Origin: Candidatus Atribacteria bacterium
GTDB taxonomy: Bacteria > Atribacterota > Atribacteria > Atribacterales > Atribacteraceae
Assembly (NCBI GenBank): GCA_018056205.1
Contig: JAGPGC010000022.1
Span: 1-11,909, forward strand
Reading direction: 5' to 3'
Length of the DNA stretch: 11,909 nucleotides
Shown here: piece after piece, positions 1 to 5,984 of the stretch
Layout of the letters: each line of letters starts with the position of its first letter
How positions within the stretch are numbered: the first letter of the stretch is position 1
Program-made: the position numbers and the translations under genes
Notes under the pieces: generated by a model
Told to the model about the DNA's origin: nothing
Database searches by the model: none
Seen by the model: the letters and a program-made list of their open reading frames with translations, nothing else

Positions 1-237
1 ATCCAGTGCTACATTTCGATGAAATTCTCGAGAATTACCCTCTTTCTTACCAGACCCATCTGGTCGTCTTAACTTTAAAGGTGCAATATAAAAAAAATAA
101 TCAGGATCCTCATCCTTTTGTTTACCAGTATTTGGTAATATGAGAATCTTATTCATCGTGTTTAAGCGGCCGCTTAAGAAAATATTCCCATTTCTATCCT
201 TTGTTTTCCAAAGTCCGGCAAGTTTTAATGCATCCAT
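1..237 (-). CDS. small hypothetical protein, C-terminus beyond the left edge
   Basis: This is a partial ORF of 79 codons that runs off the left edge and starts with ATG at 237. A strong SD (GGGGAGG, complement of 245-251) lies 7 nt upstream, which fixes the start. The protein begins MDALKLAGLWKTKDRNGN and continues through FLSGRLN, ILILPN and a PDYFFYIAP segment. It is soluble, charged and has no signal peptide. The pattern (LWK, a short NGN turn, SGRL, then a KDEDPDY-F patch) resembles small uncharacterised single-domain proteins common in phages and mobile regions, somewhat like DUF736-type proteins. That likeness is from memory and weak. No function can be assigned. The next gene to the right, yvcK, is about 860 bp away, so this protein belongs with whatever lies to the left. 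Confidence 0.7.
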   Translation of the reverse strand, partial: MDALKLAGLWKTKDRNGNIFLSGRLNTMNKILILPNTGKQKDEDPDYFFYIAPLKLRRPDGSGKKEGNSREFHRNVALD

Positions 238-278
238 TTAATATCCTCCCCATAAGTTTCAATATTCGTTTTATACAT
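225..278 (-). other. possible 17-codon leader ORF overlapping the next start
   Basis: An ATG at 278-276 is preceded by GAGGAAAAT and reads MYKTNIETYGEDIKWMH before TAA at 227-225. It covers the SD and the start codon of the downstream gene (237) in another frame, so its translation would pass through that start region. It may be a leader or translational-coupling ORF, or chance. There is no homology evidence. Confidence 0.2.
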
Positions 279-483
279 ATTTTCCTCATCCTTTAATTAA
301 AATTTTCAGCTAAAAAAATAGACTTTAAGTAAGGAATAAGTCATAGTTCATAGTATAACATAATCGTTCTTTTCTATGATGAGCAGGAAAAATAAATCAA
401 TACATTTTTACGCCTAAATTTATGAAGTTACAATGGGGAAATTAGATGGATAAAAATTTATCTTGGTTAAAAATGACTCTTTT

Positions 484-624
484 TATATTAGTGGATGAAT
501 GATTGACAAATGTGGTCGGCGCTCCTGATAGCAGGATCATAACCGCTAGGCGGATTAACCTGACGCCCCGGGGCTACTGACCATTCCCGGTATTTGGTTT
601 GTGTCTAATCATTCATCCAATATA
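484..624. other. GC-rich structured element closed by a 12-bp perfect stem (ncRNA or MITE-like)
   Basis: GGATGAATGATT (493-504) is perfectly complementary to AATCATTCATCC (607-618). The symmetry continues outward through TATATT (484-489) and AATATA (619-624) and inward through CAAA (507-510) and TTTG (598-601). The enclosed 90 bp are far richer in G+C than the flanks and contain nested helices: GGTC/GACC (514-517, 579-582), GGCG/CGCC (518-521, 564-567), hairpins CCTG-ATAG-CAGG (524-535) and CCGC-TAG-GCGG (543-553), and the palindrome GCCCCGGGGC (565-574). The whole folds into a cloverleaf-like multibranch. The strand is unknown because the fold works on both. I do not recognise it as 6S, SRP, tmRNA, RNase P or a known riboswitch. 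It could be a non-autonomous mobile element with terminal inverted repeats. Confidence 0.55.
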
Positions 625-927
625 ATTATATTATTTAAAATAAATTTTTCAACTATACTCAGAAATATTTACTAATTTCTATTTAAAACCCATTGGTGAG
701 CTGGATAAACCAAAGCTTTACAAAATATTTTAAAAATATAGTGACGAAATTTTTACTCCCGTTATTGGGTTTTCATCTTCGTTTGGGACTACGAAAGTGG
801 TATGAGGGTCTCATCCTTTTATCTAAATCCTTTTTTTCTTTTCTCCCGCTTTCCCATAAGTCTTTTTGAACCACCCAGTCGCAAGGCAATGAGAATTAAG
901 GAAATGAAGAAATGTAAAAAGACATAC

Positions 928-947
928 CCGGTCAAGGCCGGTTTTTT
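928..947 (+). terminator. hairpin followed by six T residues
   Basis: CCGG (928-931), a TCAAGG loop and CCGG (938-941) are followed directly by TTTTTT (942-947). The layout is that of a short intrinsic terminator on the plus strand, although the stem is only 4 bp. A wider dyad, AAAAGAC (917-923) with GTCTTTT (953-959), surrounds it. No plus-strand gene upstream explains it, except perhaps a transcript from the 484-624 element. Confidence 0.3.
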
Positions 948-962
948 GGTTAGTCTTTTCCT

Positions 963-987
963 AAAGAAAATAGCCAAGAACGGCTAT
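963..987 (-). terminator. probable yvcK terminator
   Basis: On the minus strand ATAGCC (987-982), loop GTTCTT and GGCTAT (975-970) are followed by TTTCTTT (969-963). It lies about 115 bp after the yvcK stop codon and is the first stem plus T-rich tract downstream of that gene. Confidence 0.4.
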
Positions 988-1101
988 ATATGTGGCTAAC
1001 TGGGTTAATACATAGCTCACGGGTGTATTTTCCGGAACACTTCGGATTCACAATCTTTTTTGGGCTAATCTACCGATATCAAAAAATAAAATAAATTAAA
1101 A

Positions 1102-2577
1102 CTATTTTCGGTTGCTCAAAGCATGGTTATTTAATGTATTTTCACTATGATTTTTCCCGTTATCACCATTAGCATGATAAGTGGTTTTTTTACGTTCTTT
1201 ATAATTATTCATTAATTGTATTAGTTTAAGGTTTTTAAGGCCTTCCTCAGTATAAAGAGTAAAATAAAGTTTCCAAGATGGTTTTTCAGTGGTAAGAATT
1301 TGAATTAATGCTCTGGCTAATTTGTTTGAATCATGACGTGAGGGTTGATCGTGAGATAATATAGATGCTTCAAATATTTTTATTGAACCATAAGTGTTAA
1401 TCTCACTAGCATCCACCATTTCAATACCTCGTTTGTTTAAATCCTCCATTTCTTCAGGTGTTGGTTTTTCACCATTCACTAAAATGTAGTTAAGTCGTTC
1501 GGGAGGAATAAATTGAAAAATAGCATTAAGGTGGTCGGAAAAGCGATAATGGTCAGTCTCGCCTGGTTGGGTAGTCACATTACAAACAAAAACCAAGGGA
1601 GCCGGAGAACGTAATACTGCTTCTCTTACTTCTGCCACTGCTAAATTACAAAGAACACTGGTATAAAGACTGCCGGGTCCTAAAACAATAATGTCAGCTT
1701 CATCTATAGCCTTAGTCACTTCCGGGGTAGAAACAACTTTTTCTGGATCGAGAAAAATCCTTTTAATCTTTTTCCCACAACAACCTACATTTGATTCACC
1801 GGTGATAATCTTCCCATCTTCACACTCTGCTTTTAAAACAACATTAAGAAGTGTGGTGGGAAGAACCCGACCTCTCACTGCTAATACTTTACTGGATTCT
1901 CCTACTGCTTTTTGAAAATCACCGGTTATTTGAGTAAGAGCGGTGATAAACAAATTTCCAAAATTATGACCATGGAGGGTGCTATCATTTTCAAAACGAT
2001 GTTGAAAAAGTTTTGCCATCAAAGGTTCAGTGTCAGCGAGAGCGATGAGACAATTACGAATATCTCCAGGAGGGAGCACTCCCATCTCTTGGCGAAGCAA
2101 ACCAGAGCTTCCACCATCATCAAAAACTGTCACAATTGCAGTGGTATTGGAAGTATATTTTTTAATCCCTTGTAAAAAAACATGTAAGCCGTGGCCTCCT
2201 CCAATAGCCACAATATTCGGACCTCTCTCGAGTTGCCTTTTTTGATAGATCTTCTTCGCTACATCAGCCTCGGGAGCAGGCATGATCACGCTAAAGATTG
2301 AGCGGTTCATGTGATAGAGTCCAAAAACAATAAAAAATATACCCACGGCTAACCAGATGATCCCAAAACTAACCGACAGCCAGTAATTTCTTACTAATTG
2401 ATAGACAATTGCACTCCAGGTTCGATAAATACTCTTAAAATAAGGGGTGGAAACAATGAGACTTATTCCAATTGATATGAATATAACCCCTAATATTGCT
2501 ACCAAAAGCCATCTTTTAACCTTCATTCCTGGATAAAGCCATCGCATTCTTCCGTAAAAACGCGACTCGTTTTCCAT
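1102..2577 (-). CDS. yvcK: YvcK/CofD-family UDP-sugar-binding protein with two N-terminal membrane segments
   Basis: The product is 491 aa. Two hydrophobic segments (about residues 23-43 and 65-90) precede a YvcK/CofD-type domain. That domain starts with VAIGGGHG (123-130), a glycine-rich nucleotide/phosphate loop, and continues with VFDDGGSSG (151-159), LPPGDIRN (168-175), HGHNFGNL (202-209) and LGPGSLYTS (299-307), all hallmarks of the family. Known YvcK proteins bind UDP-N-acetylglucosamine and support cell-wall precursor supply and growth on gluconeogenic carbon. They are not known to make F420, unlike CofD. ATG at 2577 is chosen because GGAGG (complement of 2583-2587) sits 5 nt upstream; an in-frame GTG at 2595 would start before that SD and is less likely. 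The membrane anchor implies action at the inner face of the membrane. The usual yvcI/yvcL (whiA) neighbours are absent, so the gene stands alone here. Confidence 0.93.
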   Translation of the reverse strand: MENESRFYGRMRWLYPGMKVKRWLLVAILGVIFISIGISLIVSTPYFKSIYRTWSAIVYQLVRNYWLSVSFGIIWLAVGIFFIVFGLYHMNRSIFSVIMPAPEADVAKKIYQKRQLERGPNIVAIGGGHGLHVFLQGIKKYTSNTTAIVTVFDDGGSSGLLRQEMGVLPPGDIRNCLIALADTEPLMAKLFQHRFENDSTLHGHNFGNLFITALTQITGDFQKAVGESSKVLAVRGRVLPTTLLNVVLKAECEDGKIITGESNVGCCGKKIKRIFLDPEKVVSTPEVTKAIDEADIIVLGPGSLYTSVLCNLAVAEVREAVLRSPAPLVFVCNVTTQPGETDHYRFSDHLNAIFQFIPPERLNYILVNGEKPTPEEMEDLNKRGIEMVDASEINTYGSIKIFEASILSHDQPSRHDSNKLARALIQILTTEKPSWKLYFTLYTEEGLKNLKLIQLMNNYKERKKTTYHANGDNGKNHSENTLNNHALSNRK

Positions 2578-2647
2578 GTTAACCTCCAAAATCACTTTTA
2601 TATCCAGTAAATACTGTGATGAGTGAGAGTGAGGAAAAAACTAAAGG

Positions 2648-2708
2648 CACCCACCCATCTAACTAATTCCCCTCCTGCGGAAGGGTGTCACGCAGTGACA
2701 GGGTGGGT
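2648..2708 (-). repeat. dispersed repeat, full copy with CACCCACCC / GGGTGGGT ends
   Basis: CACCCACCC (2648-2656) and GGGTGGGT (2701-2708) form terminal inverted repeats. Between them, read on the minus strand, are a hairpin TGTCACTGCGTGACA, then CCCTTCCGCAGGAGGGGAAT, then TAGTTAGATGG. The copy at 8926-8987 has the same order of parts on the plus strand. It is MITE- or REP-like and lies upstream of yvcK. Confidence 0.7.
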
Positions 2709-2752
2709 CATCTTTAATTCTTTTTAAAAAAAAGACAAAAACAAATTAACTA

Positions 2753-2779
2753 CACCTACCCCTACAAGGAGGGGAATTT
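2753..2779 (+). repeat. partial copy of the dispersed repeat
   Basis: CACCTACCCCTACAAGGAGG followed by GGAATTT matches the CACCCACCCC start and AGGAGGGGAATT end of the family but lacks the GTCGCAAGCGAC hairpin. It closely resembles 8845-8880. Confidence 0.5.
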
Positions 2780-2976
2780 AAAAGCACCCATTTTACTCCA
2801 AAAACAAAAAATCCTGGTATTTATTTTTTATTATTGTATCACAAAAATAATTTTTGAAATATCCCTGCTTTTTGTTTTTCTACCAAAAAGTATTAGAGTC
2901 AGGATATGAAAACCTTTAAAATTCCATCCTTCTTTCCGATAAAAATTGTATTTGATATTAAAAAAGAAAAATTTAC

Positions 2977-3007
2977 TTGCCTAACCATTCCTGATATATT
3001 ATATAAT
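2977..3007 (+). promoter_or_regulatory. sigma-70-type promoter of the ROK gene
   Basis: TTGCCT (2977-2982) is followed after 17 bp by TATATA (3000-3005), overlapping TATAAT at 3002-3007. The start codon is at 3055, leaving a 5' leader of about 40 nt that ends with the SD AAAAGGA (3044-3050). Confidence 0.5.
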
Positions 3008-3024
3008 CAATATTATAAATTAAT
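3002..3024. promoter_or_regulatory. candidate ROK operator overlapping the -10
   Basis: TATAAT-CAAT-ATTATA (3002-3017) is a perfect 6-bp dyad lying on the -10. The segment TCAATATTATAAATTAAT (3007-3024) recurs at 4785-4804 upstream of the sugar permeases with a 2-nt insertion. This would suit autoregulation by the ROK protein, but A+T-rich dyads arise easily by chance. Confidence 0.35.
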
Positions 3025-3054
3025 TTACAATTGGATATTTGTTAAAAGGAAACC

Positions 3055-4281
3055 ATGAACGAACAGCGTATCGGAGACAATCTTACCGATGTCAAAGTGA
3101 AAAATCGAGCTTTGGTGTTAAGCCTGGTTAAGAAAAGAGGGCTTTTGTCGCGTATTGAATTGTCTCGCATCACCGGTCTTACCCAACCAACTATTACGAA
3201 TATTGTCAATGAATTGATCGCTTCTAATCTTCTCCAGGAAGTGGGAACTTCTGATACTAAGGCTGGTCGGAAACCAATCTTACTCTCCTTCAACAATCGA
3301 GCTTATTATACCATTGCTATCAGCTTTAGCCGACATGGTTTTTCGGTAGCTCTCACCGATTTAACCCCAACTATTTTATACCGGCGTGATTCTGGTTATG
3401 AACTTCAAGAAAATACCGAAATTGCTCTCCTCGAACTTCAAAAAGAATTCATCCATGTTCTCGAATATGCTACCCAATCTCTTCGTTTAATCTTGGGCAT
3501 TGGTGTGAGTGTGCCTGGTCCTGTAGAAGCCGAAACCTACACTATTCTTGCCCATCCTACCTTTTTAACCCATACCTCTCTGGATCTTCGTTCTCATCTC
3601 AAAGAATATGACTTACCTATCTTCATGGCTAATAATGCCGATGCGGCCTGCCTTCATGAGATTTGGAATGGAGTGGCTAAGGAGATTCCCAACGTGGTTT
3701 ATTTTATGGCTGGAGAGGGAGTTGGTGCTGGTATTTTAATCGATGGGAAACTTTATGAAGGCAAAAATAAAAAAGCCGGTGAAGTTGGCCATACCAGTGT
3801 TAATATCTTTGGACCCCCTTGTGTTTGTGGAAATCAAGGATGTTTAGAAATGTATTGTAGTACACTAAAAATCTTAGAAAAAGCTCGCGAAGCAGCTTGG
3901 TTTGGCGAAAGCCAGTTCCTCCATCAACTTCTCACCGAAAAGCGGATCGAACTTAAATTTAACCACATCATTGAAGGTGCTCAAAAAAACGATATTACCT
4001 GTCAGAATATTTTAAAACAGCTTGGTCAGTACATCAGTGTGGGGATTATTAATATTCTTAACGTCTTTGATCCTGAGGTTGTCGTTATTGGGGGTGAAGC
4101 AGCTCTAGCTAAAGAATTTATCGAAGAACCGATTCGTCGGGGGATAGAAGAGCGTTTATTGTATCGAGATTATGTTACTCCTAATATACATTATTCTCAG
4201 TGGGGGGATGATATCCGTCTATTAGGAGCTGCCTCGGTAGTCCTTGACCATTTTATGGCTGGTGAATTAGGGAGATTTTAG
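3055..4281 (+). CDS. ROK-family transcriptional repressor (NagC/XylR type), probably without kinase activity
   Basis: The product is 408 aa, the usual length for ROK repressors. A winged helix-turn-helix occupies about residues 14-60 (SRIELSRITGLTQPTITNIV), followed by the linker GRKPILLSFN. The ROK sugar-kinase-like domain shows GIGVSVPGPVE (148-158), EGVGAGILIDGKLYEG (221-236), GEVGH (242-246) and the zinc site CVCGNQGCLE (256-265), with H246 as a likely further ligand. The ATP phosphate-1 loop (normally DIGGTK) is replaced by AISFSRHGF (88-96). The catalytic Asp of the usual END motif aligns with Ala195 in NNADA, so the protein probably binds sugar without phosphorylating it. It sits 5 bp before a NusG-II gene and about 830 bp before a sugar importer, which it probably controls. 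The inducer is unknown. Confidence 0.94.
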   Translation: MNEQRIGDNLTDVKVKNRALVLSLVKKRGLLSRIELSRITGLTQPTITNIVNELIASNLLQEVGTSDTKAGRKPILLSFNNRAYYTIAISFSRHGFSVALTDLTPTILYRRDSGYELQENTEIALLELQKEFIHVLEYATQSLRLILGIGVSVPGPVEAETYTILAHPTFLTHTSLDLRSHLKEYDLPIFMANNADAACLHEIWNGVAKEIPNVVYFMAGEGVGAGILIDGKLYEGKNKKAGEVGHTSVNIFGPPCVCGNQGCLEMYCSTLKILEKAREAAWFGESQFLHQLLTEKRIELKFNHIIEGAQKNDITCQNILKQLGQYISVGIINILNVFDPEVVVIGGEAALAKEFIEEPIRRGIEERLLYRDYVTPNIHYSQWGDDIRLLGAASVVLDHFMAGELGRF

Positions 4282-4286
4282 CACCT

Positions 4287-4649
4287 TTGAAACCCTCTTG
4301 GAATAACCGCTTGCTCATCTTGATATTGTTTGGTATTGCTCTAATTGGTATGCTAGCCTTTTTTCTTTTTCGTAGTAAGACAATCGGTTCATATCGGCTG
4401 ATCATTAAAGATGCCAATGGTCAACGAGAGATAGTAGTAAACGATAGAACGGATAGTGTTCTTTTCATTGAAGGGCCTCTGGGGAATACTGAAGTGAAAA
4501 TCCATCAGGGTAAGGTGTGGGTAATTGATTCTCCTTGTGCAGACAAGGTATGTATTCATATGGGTAAAATTCCAGATAATGGAGGATTTATTGCCTGTCT
4601 TCCCAATCGGGTGATCATAAGGGCATTATTAGATAAAAATAATAAGTGA
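4287..4649 (+). CDS. membrane-anchored NusG domain II protein
   Basis: The product is 120 aa with one N-terminal membrane segment (about residues 8-28) and then a small beta-rich NusG domain II. The family signature is clear: DSPCADKVCIHMG (81-93) and GGFIACLPNRVII (99-111), with Cys84, Cys89, His91 and Cys104 as a possible metal or redox set. Such proteins are often found near Rnf or FMN-binding genes in anaerobes, but their role is not established and those genes are absent here. The start is a TTG at 4287, with a GGGAG (4270-4274) inside the end of the ROK gene, 12 nt away. This is rather long spacing, so translation may be coupled to the ROK stop 5 bp upstream. No terminator follows it. 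Confidence 0.87.
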   Translation: MKPSWNNRLLILILFGIALIGMLAFFLFRSKTIGSYRLIIKDANGQREIVVNDRTDSVLFIEGPLGNTEVKIHQGKVWVIDSPCADKVCIHMGKIPDNGGFIACLPNRVIIRALLDKNNK

Positions 4650-4660
4650 TGAGAAATTTA

Positions 4661-4738
4661 AACCCACCCCTAAGCCTATCTGTATGAGGGGAATCAACGA
4701 TATACTCACTGCGTTGTGAGCGACGCCCCCCGAGAGAG
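4661..4738 (+). repeat. decayed copy of the dispersed repeat
   Basis: AACCCACCCCTAAG at the left, ATGAGGGGAATC in the middle and GAGCGACGCCCCCCGAGAG at the right are parts of the CACCCACCCC / GTCGCAAGCGAC / AGGAGGGGAAT family in rearranged order. A dyad ACTCACTGCG-TTGTGAG (4695-4711) replaces the usual hairpin. Confidence 0.4.
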
Positions 4739-4768
4739 TAGTATTATCAATTAATGTAAAAAATACTA

Positions 4769-4806
4769 ATATTAATTTTAATGGTCAATATTATTAAAAT
4801 TAATAT
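4769..4806. promoter_or_regulatory. perfect 14-bp inverted repeat, candidate operator
   Basis: ATATTAATTTTAAT (4769-4782) and ATTAAAATTAATAT (4793-4806) are exact reverse complements around a 10-nt centre. The right half, TCAATATTATTAAAATTAAT (4785-4804), matches the dyad at the ROK promoter (3007-3024) apart from 2 inserted bases. No T-run follows it, so it is unlikely to be a terminator. It lies between the ROK/NusG-II unit and the permease genes and may be a ROK-binding site. Confidence 0.4.
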
Positions 4807-4900
4807 CGGCTAACTGCAGTGATAATTTAAAAGACTGGAATACATAAGTTCTTTTTTGATGAGAATTTTGGTTTTTATTCGTCGGTAATTAACTTTCAAG

Positions 4901-4928
4901 TTGAAATCATGATAATTTATGTTAATAT
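4901..4928 (+). promoter_or_regulatory. weak promoter candidate for the permease genes
   Basis: TTGAAA (4901-4906) and TAATAT (4923-4928) are separated by 16 bp. This is the only pair of recognisable boxes upstream of the permease start at 5118. It would leave a long leader that includes the composite repeat at 4979-5074. Confidence 0.25.
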
Positions 4929-4978
4929 TAAGAAAATGACTATTCCCTCTCTTGGGAAAGATGGAGGGGGGAAAAAGA

Positions 4979-5074
4979 CAGTGAACCGTGATGGGTGAGT
5001 AGTGAATAGTGAATGGTAAAAAAATAAATACACCCACCCCGTCGCAAGCGACACCCTTCCGCAGGAGGGGAATG
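4979..5074 (+). repeat. composite repeat: GTGAATAGTGAATGG run plus dispersed GC-rich unit
   Basis: A run of imperfect GTGAAYAGTGAATGG units (4979-5017) is joined by GTAAAAAAATAAATA to CACCCACCCC (5031-5040), GTCGCAAGCGAC (5041-5052) and ACCCTTCCGCAGGAGGGG (5053-5070). GTCGC-AA-GCGAC is a perfect hairpin, and CCTTCCGCAGGAGG is another. The same composite occurs before the binding-protein gene (7187-7279). The right-hand GGGGGTGGG terminus is missing. Confidence 0.7.
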
Positions 5075-5117
5075 ATTAAAATTTAAAAGTGTAGAATTAG
5101 ATGAAAAGGACAGGTGA

Positions 5118-5972
5118 ATGATGCGATACTTCTTTTATTATTTAATCTTTGCCTTAATAGTTATAGTTATTCTTTTTCCTATGTTATGGACCTTTTCTCT
5201 TTCCATTAAAACCCATGCTGATATTACTTCATCGGTTCCAAAATTTATCTTCCAACCTACCACCGGCAACTATCGAGGCTTATTTACAGGAGAAACTGGT
5301 ACAACATCTCTTCCCTCTTCCAAACCGGATTTTCCTCGTTATTTTATGAATGGGATAATAATCAGTGGTGGTGCGACTTTATTAGCAATGTTATTGGGGA
5401 TTCCTGCTGCCTATGCCTTAACCAGAGCACGTTTTAAGACCGAATCTTCACGAGAAAACCTGGCTTTTACCATTCTTAGTTTCTGGTTTGGTCCTGAGTT
5501 AGCAATTGTTCTCCCTCTTTATCAAATTTACCAGCGAGTTGGGCTCATCGATACTTATTGGGGTTTAATTTTGGTATATCAACTAATAGGCATTCCTTTT
5601 GTGGTCTGGATGTGCCGGAGTTATTTTCTTGATATTCCAGTATCCATTGAAGAAGCCTCAAGGGTGGATGGCTGCAGCATAACTCAAACCTTTTTTCGAG
5701 TTGTTCTTCCCTTAGCTAAGGGAGGTATAGCTGCCACAGCACTATTAACTTTTATCTTTTGCTGGAACAGCTTTGTTTTTGCTCTTGTAGTAGGAGGAGA
5801 AAAAACCATGCCAGTTACCACCGGTTCCCTCGGTTTTATTCGATATCAAGCGGTTTTATGGGGGCAAATGAGTGCTGCGATTATCGTGTCAGCCCTGCCT
5901 GCTATCATTTTGGCTATTTTACTTCAAAAGCACATTGTTCGTGGTTTAACTTTTGGTTCGGTAAAAGAGTAA
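5118..5972 (+). CDS. carbohydrate ABC transporter permease, MalG type
   Basis: The product is 284 aa with about six membrane segments, an inner-membrane subunit of a type I sugar importer. The cytoplasmic EAA loop that docks on the ATPase is clear at about 178-200 (EEASRVDGCS, then VVLPLAKGG), as is the MalG-like segment SLSIKTHADI near the N-terminus. The periplasmic loop after the first helix (about 40-75) carries GETGTTSLPSSKPDFPRY, as in polyol/sugar-type MalG proteins. Two ATGs stand in tandem (5118 and 5121) behind AAGGA (5106-5110) and AGGTG (5112-5116), so the exact start is uncertain by one residue. The partner permease follows after 12 bp. MalG-type permeases usually come after the MalF type, so the order here is reversed. 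Confidence 0.93.
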   Translation: MMRYFFYYLIFALIVIVILFPMLWTFSLSIKTHADITSSVPKFIFQPTTGNYRGLFTGETGTTSLPSSKPDFPRYFMNGIIISGGATLLAMLLGIPAAYALTRARFKTESSRENLAFTILSFWFGPELAIVLPLYQIYQRVGLIDTYWGLILVYQLIGIPFVVWMCRSYFLDIPVSIEEASRVDGCSITQTFFRVVLPLAKGGIAATALLTFIFCWNSFVFALVVGGEKTMPVTTGSLGFIRYQAVLWGQMSAAIIVSALPAIILAILLQKHIVRGLTFGSVKE

Positions 5973-5984
5973 AGGAGGACTTCA

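Larger units (their letters stand above)
238..1101. other. long intergenic region without a convincing gene
   Basis: About 860 bp separate the partial gene at the left edge from the 3' end of yvcK. The DNA is mostly A+T-rich. The recognisable contents are the GC-rich structured element at 484-624, a hairpin with a T-run at 928-947, a probable yvcK terminator at 963-987, and smaller dyads: ATGAG/CTCAT at 802-814, AAAAGAC/GTCTTTT at 917-959 and TCCG/CGGA at 1031-1046. At 871-886 (CCACCCAGTCGCAAGG) there is what looks like a decayed piece of the CACCCACCC/GTCGCAAGCGAC repeat found elsewhere. The open frame at 802-999 has poor coding character and is not called. Confidence 0.6.
2596..3054. other. 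divergent intergenic region between yvcK and the ROK gene
   Basis: This 459-bp gap separates two divergently transcribed genes. Its yvcK side holds two copies of the dispersed GC-rich repeat (2648-2708 and 2753-2779). The middle (2800-2970) is plain A+T-rich DNA with a possible minus-strand -10 (TACAAT, complement of 2834-2839) for yvcK but no good -35. The right side holds the ROK promoter and a dyad, listed separately. Confidence 0.5.

Noticed and set aside
484..624. 6S RNA, SRP RNA, tmRNA, integron attC or hammerhead ribozyme for the structured element
   Set aside because: The SRP GGAAG/GCAG core, tmRNA tRNA-like ends, attC core sites and hammerhead CUGANGA/GAAA core are all missing. CTGATAG at 526-532 is only superficially similar to a hammerhead core.
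802..999. 65-codon plus-strand frame in the left intergenic region
   Set aside because: It has no good SD and a low-complexity Phe/Lys-rich product, and it runs through hairpins and the probable yvcK terminator.
2578..2595. GTG at 2595 as the yvcK start
   Set aside because: The clear SD GGAGG lies downstream of it and is correctly spaced for ATG at 2577.
4810..5037. 75-codon minus-strand frame upstream of the permeases
   Set aside because: It reads through the GTGAATAGTGAATG and CACCCACCCC repeats, giving a composition made by repeats, and it has no SD.
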